Shown: positions 14,480-21,454 of the stretch, piece after piece
Numbering within the stretch: position 1 is the stretch's first letter
Layout of the letters: each line of letters opens with the position of its first letter
DNA from: an uncultured Collinsella sp.
GTDB taxonomy: Bacteria > Actinomycetota > Coriobacteriia > Coriobacteriales > Coriobacteriaceae
DNA length: 21,913 bases
Direction of reading: 5' to 3'
Assembly: GCA_900542635.1 (NCBI GenBank)
Contig: UQOJ01000035.1
Coordinates: forward strand, 1-21,913
Program-made: the position numbers and the translations under genes
Notes under the pieces: model-generated
Databases searched by the model: none
What the model saw: the letters and a program-made list of their open reading frames with translations, nothing else
Told to the model about the DNA's origin: nothing

Positions 14480-14654
14480 GATGGGAGGCGATCCGACTTA
14501 ACCTTAACGGCTCAGGCGCGTCGTCCGATCTGCGACGCGAACATCCCGAGCCAAGAGGAATTACGGTTACTGGTACAGCCGGGGACTTGCACCCCGATTC
14601 TCCCAAACGCGCAGGAAAACCGCGCGTTCGTGCGTCTCCGCACCACCATCTAGG
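14480..14654 (-). ncRNA. Cobalamin riboswitch-like leader
   Basis: On the minus strand the leader contains the conserved cobalamin-riboswitch core in order: GGGA-A (14605-14600 region), the hairpin CGGGGTGCAAGTCCCCG (about 14597-14581, matching the GGTGxAAxTCC signature), GCTG (14579-14576), then CCAGTAACCGTAA, equivalent to CCxGxAACxGTAA. Two 5' hairpins precede it (GTGCG-GAGA-CGCAC; AACGCGC/GCGCGTT). A 3' stem GGCTC/GAGCC encloses a GCGTCG/CGACGC helix. GATGG (14650-14646) can close the element with CCATC (14484-14480). The length of about 170 matches the class. The usual 3' GACCTGCC box is not obvious, so this may be a variant. It precedes the DUF4430 genes, whose domain resembles transcobalamin, which supports the call. 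Confidence 0.75.
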
Positions 14655-14661
14655 CCATCGA

Positions 14662-14689
14662 TTATTACCGTCAAAATGGTATCACGCAA
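14662..14689 (-). promoter_or_regulatory. Probable promoter of the riboswitch/DUF4430 transcript
   Basis: On the minus strand TTGCGT (14689-14684) and TAATAA (14667-14662) are separated by 16 bases. Transcription would begin near 14654, just ahead of the closing helix of the riboswitch. Confidence 0.5.
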
Positions 14690-14715
14690 AAGGGCCCCGC
14701 ACACAGGCGAAGCCC
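14688..14715 (-). terminator. Intrinsic terminator of the UbiB-kinase operon
   Basis: On the minus strand GGGCTTCGC (14715-14707) pairs with GCGGGGCCC (14700-14692), including two G-U pairs, around a six-base loop, and TTTT follows (14691-14688). It lies 52 bases past the kinase stop and immediately before the next promoter. Confidence 0.75.
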
Positions 14716-14766
14716 AAGGTAAAAGCTATTGTTTGCGATAGGAAAATGCGGTGACGGTCGCAGCCT

Positions 14767-16530
14767 CTAGTGTTTGCCGCCGTGGCTGTTGAGCCAGATA
14801 TTGCGGCCCAGCATAAGCGCCAGCACCAGCGCGCTCACGTAGCCCATAAAGCCAATGACCGGGATACCAAACACAACCGGCTCGATGCGTGCGTAGTACA
14901 CCACCGACGAACCGATAAACAGGCCGGCGATAACGATAGCCATCGACATGCGGTCGATAATTCCGCCCAGCTGTCGCAGCGCCTTATCGCTGCTCATGAT
15001 CTGCGTGTTCACCTTAAGCTGGCCGCGCGTAAGCATGCGCGAAGCCAAGCCCAGATACTCGGCCGCCTCGAGCGAGCCTTTTGCCGCGCGATAGCTGCTC
15101 GCGGCAAGATCGCGTCCCATATCACGCACGCGCGCATAGGTGCTCTTCTCGTTTTTGATGTACGTCTGGATGATCTGGATCATGTTGACGTTGGGCATGT
15201 ACTCGGTCAGCAAACCCTCGAGCGTCACCATGCCGCGCGCGAACATCGTCACCACGCTCGGCAGCTCAACATCGTTTTTGCGCGCCAGGTTTAACAGCGA
15301 GGTCAAAAACTCGCCGATATCAAGATCCTTCAGGTCAAGGCCCGCAAAGTCAGCCACGATAAAGTCAAGGTCGGACAAAAACGCTGAATGATCGAGCTCG
15401 GCCGAATCGCCACGCGTCACGGCGAAGCGCATGAGCGAATCCTTGAGCTTGGGAACGTCACCCTCGGCCACGGCGAAAATCATGTCCTTTACGATACCGC
15501 GATCGTGACTCGACATGCGTCCGACCATGCCCAAGTCGATAAAGTAAACGATACCGTCCTTGAGAATGATGTTTCCCGCATGCGGGTCGGCATGGAAAAA
15601 GCCGTCGTCGAGCACCTGCGTCGAGTAGTCCTCGACGATCGCGGCACCGATCTTTTCCAAGTCATAGCCCTCGGCCACCAAGCGTTCAGGATCGGCGATC
15701 GAAATGCCGTCGACGTAATCCATGACCACCACGTGCTCGGTGCACAGGTCCAGATAGGATTTAGGGCACGTCACGCCATGAACGCTCTTATGGAACTCGT
15801 AGAAGTCGTTGAGGTTTTTGGCCTCGGCCAAAAAGTTGGTCTCCTCGCGAAACGAGGTCCACAACTCCTCGACTACGCCGTGCAGGTCAACGAATTGATC
15901 GGTGTTGACGAACTTGGAAACGATACGCACCACCGAGCGGATGATATCGATGTCCTGCGCCATAACCTGCTGCGCACCGGGGCGCTGCACCTTGACGGCC
16001 ACGTCCTCGCCCGTCACCAGACGAGCGCGGTGCACCTGCGCGAGCGATGCGCTACCAAGCGGATTGGGGTCGATCGCATCGAACATCTCCCCCAGGCGCA
16101 GGCCGTATTCTTCTTCCAGACAACTGAGTACGACCTCGTACGGTACGGGCTCCACGTCGGAGCGCAGACGACGCAGCTCGTCGCAAAAGCGTTGCGGCAG
16201 AATCTCGGACCGGTTGGCCAGAATCTGCCCCATCTTGACGAACATGGGGCCGAGTTCCTCGAGCAGGCGGCGCAAACGAACCGGCGTGAGGTTATCCCAC
16301 ACGCGGTACTTTTTGACCAGGCGAACAATCTGTCCGATGCGCTCGCGGCGACCCGCCGGCGTGAGCTGGTATTCCTCGTCCGGCGCCATCGCGTCGGGCT
16401 CCTCGGGGACCATATCGACAGCGCGCGGCTTCTTGCGAGCGCCCGAGACGACGGCATCGACCTCATCGACAACCGCCGCCTCGTCACCCAAGGGATCTAG
16501 ATTGTTGTAATCGGTGGTGGAATCTGCCAT
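14767..16530 (-). CDS. ABC1/AarF/UbiB family atypical kinase
   Basis: UbiB/AarF proteins are membrane-associated kinase-like ATPases that support isoprenoid-lipid (quinone) metabolism. The 587-residue protein has the family KxGQ motif (KMGQ, 99-102), an Ala-rich-loop equivalent GSASLAQVH (159-167), the ATP lysine in VAVKVQRPG (K180), the E-rich helix motif EETNFLAEA, the catalytic HADPHAGN (313-320) and IDLG (331-334, in place of DFG). Two C-terminal membrane helices (about 535-582) end the protein. The N-terminal 60 residues are acidic and variable. It begins eight bases after the phasin-like gene's stop with no strong ribosome site, suggesting translational coupling. What lipid it serves here is unknown; no quinone gene is adjacent. 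Confidence 0.9.
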   Translation of the reverse strand: MADSTTDYNNLDPLGDEAAVVDEVDAVVSGARKKPRAVDMVPEEPDAMAPDEEYQLTPAGRRERIGQIVRLVKKYRVWDNLTPVRLRRLLEELGPMFVKMGQILANRSEILPQRFCDELRRLRSDVEPVPYEVVLSCLEEEYGLRLGEMFDAIDPNPLGSASLAQVHRARLVTGEDVAVKVQRPGAQQVMAQDIDIIRSVVRIVSKFVNTDQFVDLHGVVEELWTSFREETNFLAEAKNLNDFYEFHKSVHGVTCPKSYLDLCTEHVVVMDYVDGISIADPERLVAEGYDLEKIGAAIVEDYSTQVLDDGFFHADPHAGNIILKDGIVYFIDLGMVGRMSSHDRGIVKDMIFAVAEGDVPKLKDSLMRFAVTRGDSAELDHSAFLSDLDFIVADFAGLDLKDLDIGEFLTSLLNLARKNDVELPSVVTMFARGMVTLEGLLTEYMPNVNMIQIIQTYIKNEKSTYARVRDMGRDLAASSYRAAKGSLEAAEYLGLASRMLTRGQLKVNTQIMSSDKALRQLGGIIDRMSMAIVIAGLFIGSSVVYYARIEPVVFGIPVIGFMGYVSALVLALMLGRNIWLNSHGGKH

Positions 16531-16538
16531 CTGCGCTG

Positions 16539-16955
16539 CTACTCGGCCTCTCCGGTATCCTTCGCATCGTCGGGCTCAACGGACTCGACGGGCACCGAGG
16601 TCACGTTGTCCTCGACCGAATCGACGATGTCGCGCACATGGGCCAGGAAAGCCGTGCGCTCGGGGGCGGTCATAACGCGGACGCGGGCAAGGATGAGCTC
16701 GTCGAGCACGCGCTGGGCCGCGGTCTCGCCCTGCATGCCCAAGCGCTCGGTCAGATCGGAGATGGTACCGCCGGCCTGCTCGAACATGTCGGACACGCTG
16801 CGGGCGATATCGGGGGTGGCGGTGTCCTTGCGGACTTGCTCGCCCTTGGTACTGAGGTCGTCGAGAACCTTCTTGCTGCCCTCGACGGCAACGGCGGCAG
16901 CGCCAAAGCCAACGTTGATGGCGCCGTTAACAAGCTGATCGAGTTTCATAACCAT
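16539..16955 (-). CDS. Phasin-like coiled-coil protein upstream of the UbiB kinase
   Basis: A 138-residue soluble protein. It begins MVMKLDQLVNGAINVGFGAA, continues as amphipathic helices (KKVLDDLSTKGEQVRKD; ISDLTERLGM; AAQRVLDELILARVRVM) and has an acidic tail (VESVEPDDAKDTGEAE). The pattern resembles phasin-superfamily proteins that often precede AarF/UbiB genes in actinobacteria and Firmicutes; I recall this pairing from family knowledge. ATG 16955 is preceded by GGAG with a six-base gap; a TTG four codons upstream is rejected. With the kinase it forms a two-gene operon, which suggests it is a membrane-surface adaptor or regulator of that kinase. That role is inference, and no carbohydrate-granule genes are nearby. 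Confidence 0.7.
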   Translation of the reverse strand: MVMKLDQLVNGAINVGFGAAAVAVEGSKKVLDDLSTKGEQVRKDTATPDIARSVSDMFEQAGGTISDLTERLGMQGETAAQRVLDELILARVRVMTAPERTAFLAHVRDIVDSVEDNVTSVPVESVEPDDAKDTGEAE

Positions 16956-17054
16956 GGTTGTCTCCAATCACAAACAACTGCATTGGCGTTCTTGTACCCA
17001 AGATTGAGTGAAAGCGACAAAGCGTTTTAGCGCTATTCGATCGACGGGAAATCC
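16956..17054 (-). promoter_or_regulatory. Intergenic region with possible promoter of the phasin-kinase operon
   Basis: On the minus strand TTGTCG and, 18 bases on, TACAAG could be -35 and -10 boxes for the phasin-like gene. The same stretch has a small hairpin AGCG-CTAAAA-CGCT just after the dipeptidase stop, too weak to call a terminator with confidence. Confidence 0.3.
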
Positions 17055-18578
17055 CTACCTCACGTTGTCGTTCATCGCGAAAGAGTTCTTCATGGCGCAG
17101 CTCGTGGTGTAGAGCACCTTGCCCAGTAGAGCATCGGTCTCTACGCGAACACGCTCGGCAAACTCCTCGTTGGCGCGTGCAAGCTCGGCAGACACCTCGG
17201 CCTCGGGCAGAGCGGCTACGGCAGCGTCGACGTCATGGATCTGCTTGTGGCCCATGCCACCGACCTTCTCCTGATAATCCTCGACCGCGCGGCCGCACTC
17301 ACGGAAACGGACGTCAGCCAGGGCGCCGATCAGGCGGTTGGCCCAGTAGAAGTTTTCGGACGTCACGCGAGCCGGCGTGTCGGCATAGTACTCGGGCATG
17401 GTCTCGACGTTGGCGTACAGCGGAACCAGCGCGTTAAACGAGTTGGAGCCAAACGCCATCCACTGCACGGCGCGATAGGCCGGCTGCGCATAGGGACGCA
17501 GTTGCAGCACGGCGAGCTGGCTGTTGCGGTTGATGCCGATGGGGCGATAGGCGCCGCGCGTGGCGGGCGTGCCCTTGCTACCGTAGCAGTCGTACTCCGT
17601 GCCCTGGTAGTGGCTCGAAAGCACGTACTTGATGTCCTCGATGGTCACCTTGCGCTCGGGCACGCGGCTCCAGGGGATATCGTCGCTCTCGGGCGTGTAG
17701 TCGGCCTCGGGACCATCCCACACGTCGCTGGGGTTGAGGCAGCGCTGCATGTACCACGCGCGCGGCGTGTTGTAGACATGGTCGCTGTCGCTGTGCGAGC
17801 CAAAGGCCTCGCGCGGATTAAAGCCCGCAGCGGGGCCGTCGCCCTCGACGCCCAACGTCAGGTCCAGATGCCACTCGGCCATCCAGGCGCGCAGGTCGGA
17901 CGAGCACATGTGGTCGGCCTGGGCACCCTCGGCGTCGTCCAGGTCAAAGCTGTCGATACCCAGCTGGTTGGGCATGGTCACATAGGCGTCGTCAGGCACG
18001 CGCTTGGCGATCCAATGGTGACCGCCGATGGTCTCGAGCCACCAGATCTCGTCCACATCACTAAAGGCGATGCCGTTGTTCTCGTAAGTGCCGTAGCGCT
18101 CGAGCAGGTCACCCAGGATACGAACACCGTCGCGGGCGGACTTGGCATACGGCAGCACCAGGGTCACCATGTCCTCCTCGCCCAGGCCGCCGGGCTGCGC
18201 CGGAACGTAGTCATCCTCGCCCTCGTTACCCTTGGCGGGCACATAGTCCACGAGCGGATCGGCGCCGCGGACGCGCTCGTTGGTGGTGAGTGTCTCGGTT
18301 GCGGACATACCCACATTGAGCTCATTGAAGCCGGCCTCGGCCCAAATACCGTGACCGGGAACGACGTCGGGGACGCTCGTGTAGCGCATGGGGTTATCGG
18401 GCAGCTCAACGGTCAGGTGGCTCAGGACGCTCGTGTAGACACGCGGCTGCTCGTCGGGGTGCACCACGCGCATGCGCTTGGGCTCAAACACCCCGTTGGA
18501 CGAGTCCTCGTTACGCGCGACAAGCGTCGACCCGTCGTAGCTTGCGTTTTTACCAACCAAAATCGTTGTGCACGGCAT
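17055..18578 (-). CDS. C69 family dipeptidase (Ntn-hydrolase)
   Basis: Family C69 peptidases (PepD-like) cleave dipeptides and use an N-terminal cysteine freed by self-processing. The 507-residue protein starts MPCTTILVGKNASYDGST, so the predicted nucleophile C3 needs removal of only Met-Pro. Family features follow: ARNEDSSNGVF, GHGIWAEAGFNELNVGMSATE, EIWWLETIGGHHWIAKRVPDD, YVTMPNQLGI, the substrate-site ATRGAYRPIGINRNSQLAVLQ and QWMAFGSNSFNALVPLY. ATG 18578 is preceded by AAGGAGG at a six-base gap; an ATG two codons earlier overlaps that ribosome site and is rejected. No secretion signal is present, so the enzyme is probably cytoplasmic. It is a single-gene unit, useful to an amino-acid- and peptide-using gut bacterium. 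Confidence 0.92.
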   Translation of the reverse strand: MPCTTILVGKNASYDGSTLVARNEDSSNGVFEPKRMRVVHPDEQPRVYTSVLSHLTVELPDNPMRYTSVPDVVPGHGIWAEAGFNELNVGMSATETLTTNERVRGADPLVDYVPAKGNEGEDDYVPAQPGGLGEEDMVTLVLPYAKSARDGVRILGDLLERYGTYENNGIAFSDVDEIWWLETIGGHHWIAKRVPDDAYVTMPNQLGIDSFDLDDAEGAQADHMCSSDLRAWMAEWHLDLTLGVEGDGPAAGFNPREAFGSHSDSDHVYNTPRAWYMQRCLNPSDVWDGPEADYTPESDDIPWSRVPERKVTIEDIKYVLSSHYQGTEYDCYGSKGTPATRGAYRPIGINRNSQLAVLQLRPYAQPAYRAVQWMAFGSNSFNALVPLYANVETMPEYYADTPARVTSENFYWANRLIGALADVRFRECGRAVEDYQEKVGGMGHKQIHDVDAAVAALPEAEVSAELARANEEFAERVRVETDALLGKVLYTTSCAMKNSFAMNDNVR

Positions 18579-18674
18579 GCGCATCCTCCTTGAGCGAAGA
18601 AATCAAACGGCAACAGTGTATCGCTTCGACGCAAAAAGGGCGAAACCACGGCCTCGGCAACCCCTGTGGTCAGA

Positions 18675-18886
18675 AAACGCCAAATATGAGTACTGTCACA
18701 AATTTAGTAACAGCAAATTGCACTGTTCCGGGCGCCAGGAATCCTCACCTGTCCAAAAACTGAGTCTAGTAATTCCCCATACGTCCAATAAAATTGGCTC
18801 TTTAACGATATTACTTATCGCTAAAGAGCCAAAATGATCTCAAACATATGTGACTAACTTGGCAACAGTACTCATATTTGCCATTT
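18675..18886. repeat. Inverted-repeat-bounded intergenic element
   Basis: CAAATATGAGTACTGT occurs at 18681-18696 and, inverted, at 18865-18880: a perfect 16-bp match. Extending both arms (about 18675-18713 and 18848-18886) keeps about 32 of 39 positions alike, including TTAGT and ACA further in. The arms enclose about 134 bases with a long hairpin and no gene. The layout suggests a non-autonomous mobile or REP/MITE-like element, or paired regulatory sites. Confidence 0.55.
18794..18832 (-). terminator. Long hairpin, probable folD terminator
   Basis: TTGGCTCTTTA (18794-18804) pairs perfectly with TAAAGAGCCAA (18822-18832). After one mismatch, CGATA (18806-18810) pairs with TATCG (18816-18820) around a five-base loop. 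On the minus strand the stem is followed by TTTTATT, which suits termination of the fchA-folD transcript about 100 bases after the folD stop. Confidence 0.6.
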
Positions 18887-18932
18887 TTTGTCCACGGGGT
18901 ATAGAACTAACCCCTTAAACAGCCCAAAACGC

Positions 18933-19787
18933 CTATTTCGATGCGCGCTCCGCCGCTTCGATCACGTGTTGGGCGAGGATCGCCGTCGTCACAGCTCCCA
19001 CGCCGCCCGGCACGGGGGTGATGGCACCAACAACCGGCGCCGCAGCATCAAAATCGACGTCGCCGACCAGCTTGCCAGCGTCCTCATCCCAGTTGATGCC
19101 CACATCGATGATCGTCTGGCCCTCGCGAACCGCATCCACGCCAATCGTGCGCGCACGTCCAACGGCCGCAACCACAATGTCGGCAGCGCGGCACTCGGCA
19201 GCCAAGTCGCGCGTATGCGTATGGCACGTCGTCACGGTCGCATTGCGAGCCGTAAGCATGGCGGCAACAGGACGGCCAATCACCAGCGACCGACCAACGA
19301 CCGCGACCTTGGCCCCATCCAGCTCAACGCCGTAATGATCCAGTAGCGCCAACACGGCCTCAGCCGTGCAAGGAGCAAAACCCTCGCCGCGCCCCGAAAG
19401 CGTGGTGAGCAGCGAAGCCGGCGTCATAGAGTCAACGTCCTTGACGGGATCGAGCGCTGCGGCGACGGCGTTCTCGTCAAGGCCGGCGGGCAGCGGGCGG
19501 AACATCAGGCAGCCATGAACAGCCGAATCGGTATTGATGTCCTCGACGGCCGTCAACAGCTCGTCCTGCGAAACATCGGCAGGAAGCAAAACGCGGCGAG
19601 CCTCAATGCCAACCTTCTCGCAGCGCTTGAGGGCACCGCGCTCGTAGGACAGGTCGTCCTCGCGCTCGCCCACACGAACAATGGCCAGCGTCGGCACAAC
19701 GCCGCGTTCGCGCAAAGCAACGCAGCGAGCAACGAGCTCCTCGGTCAAAACACGGGCAACGGGAGCACCCTTAAGCAGCTCGGCCAT
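18933..19787 (-). CDS. folD: FolD-family methylene-tetrahydrofolate dehydrogenase (cyclohydrolase lysine missing)
   Basis: FolD interconverts 5,10-methylene-, 5,10-methenyl- and 10-formyl-tetrahydrofolate with NADP. The 284-residue protein has the family layout: LAIVRVGEREDDLSYERGALK (35-54, cited in part), HGCLMFRPLPAG (91-102), DPVKDVD (113-119), the Rossmann VVGRSLVIGRPVA (163-175), IIDVGIN (226-232) and ITPVPGGVG (256-264). Y48 is kept, but the catalytic lysine four residues on is A52, and the conserved Gln before the PLPAG box is F96. A related set of FolD proteins in FchA-containing anaerobes shows the same pattern, as I recall, so this may be a dehydrogenase-only form. ATG 19787 has GAGGGGAT upstream and starts two bases after the fchA stop, so the two are a coupled operon. 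Confidence 0.88.
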   Translation of the reverse strand: MAELLKGAPVARVLTEELVARCVALRERGVVPTLAIVRVGEREDDLSYERGALKRCEKVGIEARRVLLPADVSQDELLTAVEDINTDSAVHGCLMFRPLPAGLDENAVAAALDPVKDVDSMTPASLLTTLSGRGEGFAPCTAEAVLALLDHYGVELDGAKVAVVGRSLVIGRPVAAMLTARNATVTTCHTHTRDLAAECRAADIVVAAVGRARTIGVDAVREGQTIIDVGINWDEDAGKLVGDVDFDAAAPVVGAITPVPGGVGAVTTAILAQHVIEAAERASK

Positions 19788-19789
19788 GG

Positions 19790-20422
19790 CTATCCCCTCT
19801 TCCTGGCTGCATCGGCGGCGCGGCGCGCCAGCGCATCGGCGCGCGGCAGCCACGTATCCAGCATCTCATCGCACGCCGCCTCGAGCTCCTCGGCACGCAC
19901 CCGGTCTTTCATAGATGTGGTGTTGGCGAAGAGCGTCAGGCTCGCGCCCTGCATGGCGGCGCGGCAGAATACGGCACCGCACGCCACGTCGGACAGCAGC
20001 TGTCGGGAGCCCTTGTCGGCCATGTCCTCGAGCAGCGCCAGCGCGCGGCCGCAGGCATCCATGATCCGATACGGTGGCATGGCCGCCACATGCAGCGCAT
20101 CCTGAATCGCGGTCGCTCGAGCCGGATCGTCGCGCGGAATACCGTACGCCGCGGACACCTGCCCATAGGCACGAACGTCCTCGGCAACCAACTCGACAAG
20201 CTCCTGGGCCAGCTCATCAGCCTGGGCAAACGCACGCGTCAGGTCATCCGCACGATCAGCAAGCGCGGGATTGGTCGCACCGTAGCGGGCAACCATTCCG
20301 CACAGCGAGGCGCCCAGCGCGCCCACAAAGGCGCTCGCGCTGCCACCGCCGGGAACCGGCTCGCGCGCGGCCAGCGCCTCGGCAAACCCGCGGCAGGTCT
20401 TGTCCATCATCTCTTGGCTCAT
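19790..20422 (-). CDS. fchA: FchA-family formiminotetrahydrofolate cyclodeaminase / methenyl-THF cyclohydrolase
   Basis: FTCD C-terminal-type enzyme. In histidine degradation it turns 5-formimino-THF into 5,10-methenyl-THF and ammonia; in several anaerobes FchA instead acts as methenyl-THF cyclohydrolase. The 210-residue helical protein has the defining PVPGGGSASAFVGALGASL (22-40), and mid-protein helices typical of the family. ATG 20422 is preceded by GAAGGTG at a seven-base gap; an ATG two codons upstream is too close to that site. It is the first gene of a two-gene operon with folD, whose product lacks the cyclohydrolase lysine. This makes a division of labour, with FchA doing cyclohydrolysis or deamination and FolD the redox step, an attractive inference. 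Confidence 0.88.
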   Translation of the reverse strand: MSQEMMDKTCRGFAEALAAREPVPGGGSASAFVGALGASLCGMVARYGATNPALADRADDLTRAFAQADELAQELVELVAEDVRAYGQVSAAYGIPRDDPARATAIQDALHVAAMPPYRIMDACGRALALLEDMADKGSRQLLSDVACGAVFCRAAMQGASLTLFANTTSMKDRVRAEELEAACDEMLDTWLPRADALARRAADAARKRG

Positions 20423-20450
20423 ACACATGCACCTTCAAGTCATATACATC

Positions 20451-20472
20451 GGTCGGGTGGCAACCGCCGACC
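20451..20472 (-). repeat. Bulged hairpin in the fchA leader
   Basis: GGTCGG (20451-20456) and CCGACC (20467-20472) pair, with an inner TGG/CC(G) helix and a tiny loop after a one-base bulge. It lies 28 bases upstream of the fchA start in the presumed 5' leader. No T-tract follows on the minus strand, so if it acts it is more likely through translation or stability. Confidence 0.35.
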
Positions 20473-20583
20473 GACCGCATCGATCACATAATGGTGCTAA
20501 GTCTAGCCCATAAGTACTCGTGCGTCAGCGCACCTGGCCATCGCGGATTACTATGACGAACGATAGGCGTCGGCACCGCAAAC

Positions 20584-20602
20584 ATGGGACACATGGCCCA
20601 CC
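20584..20602 (+). repeat. 19-base element upstream of lipoprotein 1 (copy 1)
   Basis: ATGGGACACATGGCCCACC is repeated exactly at 21550-21568 upstream of the paralogous lipoprotein. It contains TGGG/CCCA ends as a partial palindrome. It is either a shared regulatory site or the edge of the duplication that made the pair. Confidence 0.6.
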
Positions 20603-20656
20603 TTTCGAGACTTCCGGGCAGCGGCAACTGGGGCATACATATAGGTAAGGAGCCCT

Positions 20657-20704
20657 ATGTTGGGGCAAGCTCATCACGGCACCGGACGACGAATGGAGGA
20701 ATAA
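20657..20704 (+). CDS. Possible 15-residue leader peptide
   Basis: ATG 20657 is preceded by TAAGGAG at a four-base gap and opens a short frame, MLGQAHHGTGRRMEE, ending at TAA 20702-20704. The ribosome site is good, but the frame is short and its existence rests on that alone. It ends 94 bases before lipoprotein 1 and could be a leader peptide or chance. Confidence 0.25.
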   Translation: MLGQAHHGTGRRMEE

Positions 20705-20798
20705 CCGCACAGTAAACAAAGACATCATGTGCATGCGTAACCGCCGCCCCAGCGATCCGCGGCACACGATGTCCCTGGCAGACAAGGAGGACGCCACC

Positions 20799-21398
20799 AT
20801 GAAGAAAAAGACCCTATCGATCCTTTCCCTTTGCATCGCCCTCTTTGCCGCGTTTGCCCTTGTCGGCTGCGGCGGGAGCGCATCGGGCGGCGGCAGCGCC
20901 TCCAAGAGCGAGAGCAAGGAAAAGGCCCCCGTCGCCAAGAAGACCGACTTTATCTGGTTTAAGGTCGAGATGCCCGAGGGCGTCGGCGTAAGCGACTCCG
21001 CCGGCAAGAACGCCGACAGGGTCCAGCTCACCTTCCCCGAGAACGAGAACACCACAGTCGACCGTTTCATCCCCGTTTGGCAAGAGAAGATGACGGCCGA
21101 AGAGTCCTTTGCAGAGCAGGCCGAAAGGCACACCGGAACGTTCCAGTGGGAGGATGGCGACCCCGTCGAGTACAACGGTAGAACATGGCTCACCGGAACG
21201 TGCAAGGACAACGGCGGCACTTATACCTACCTCTTTACTGACGTCGACACGGGAAGCGTCTATATCATGATTAGGAACGTCGACCTTCACAAGAAAGAAG
21301 CCGAAGCGCTCCTCAACTCCATCGAGTTCCCCGATGACATGAAGAAAGCAGTTGACGAGGCACGTGAAGTCGAGATTTCGAGCATCGAGATCAAGTAA
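20799..21398 (+). CDS. Lipoprotein of unknown function, paralogue 1
   Basis: The 199-residue protein has a classic lipoprotein signal: a KKK n-region, a hydrophobic core and the lipobox LVGC with Cys24 as the lipidated residue. A Gly/Ser/Lys linker (25-47) follows. The folded part starts TDFIWFKVEMPEGV and contains FPENENTTVDRF, EYNGRTWLTGTCKDNGGTYTY (cited in part) and a charged C-terminal helix (DDMKKAVDEAREVE). ATG 20799 is chosen for AAGGAGG upstream; an in-frame ATG at 20727 lacks one. I do not recognise the domain. A near-identical N-terminus and the shared IWFKVE motif show that the next gene is a paralogue. The protein would face outward on the membrane. Confidence 0.8.
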   Translation: MKKKTLSILSLCIALFAAFALVGCGGSASGGGSASKSESKEKAPVAKKTDFIWFKVEMPEGVGVSDSAGKNADRVQLTFPENENTTVDRFIPVWQEKMTAEESFAEQAERHTGTFQWEDGDPVEYNGRTWLTGTCKDNGGTYTYLFTDVDTGSVYIMIRNVDLHKKEAEALLNSIEFPDDMKKAVDEAREVEISSIEIK

Positions 21399-21417
21399 CG
21401 GGGCACCCGTACGCGCC

Positions 21418-21433
21418 TACGCGAACCCGCGTA
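21418..21433 (+). repeat. Small perfect hairpin after lipoprotein 1
   Basis: TACGCG (21418-21423), loop AACC, CGCGTA (21428-21433). It lies 20 bases after the stop codon, upstream of the much larger palindrome, and has no T-tract. Confidence 0.4.
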
Positions 21434-21454
21434 CACGCGCCCCATTAAAACAAC

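Larger units (their letters stand above)
18579..18932. other. 354-base intergenic region with inverted-repeat element
   Basis: The gap between the dipeptidase and folD genes holds no convincing gene. It is more AT-rich than its neighbours. It contains a perfect 16-bp inverted repeat with imperfect extensions and, inside it, a long hairpin; both are listed separately. A further hairpin-like pair lies at about 18645-18670 (ACCACGG/CTGTGGT). Only weak dipeptidase promoter candidates are visible (TACACT on the minus strand near 18620). Confidence 0.5.
20423..20798. other. Divergent intergenic region between fchA and lipoprotein 1
   Basis: This 376-base gap contains a hairpin in the fchA leader (20451-20472), a small TGCG-TCAG-CGCA hairpin near 20526-20537, a 19-base element shared with the second lipoprotein gene (20584-20602), and a 15-codon reading frame with a good ribosome site (20657-20704). 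I see no tRNA or other RNA gene and no confident promoter hexamers. Confidence 0.45.

Noticed and set aside
14520..14640. tRNA-like or other structured RNA on the plus strand near 14560-14600
   Set aside because: No acceptor stem, CCA end or anticodon arm could be laid out. The minus strand fits the cobalamin riboswitch core far better.
17235..18593. 452-codon frame antisense to the C69 dipeptidase
   Set aside because: Shadow frame; the minus strand has the complete dipeptidase with family motifs.
18568..18837. 89-codon plus frame across the pepD-folD gap
   Set aside because: It begins antisense to the dipeptidase start, runs through the inverted repeat and hairpin, and has no ribosome site or protein-like composition.
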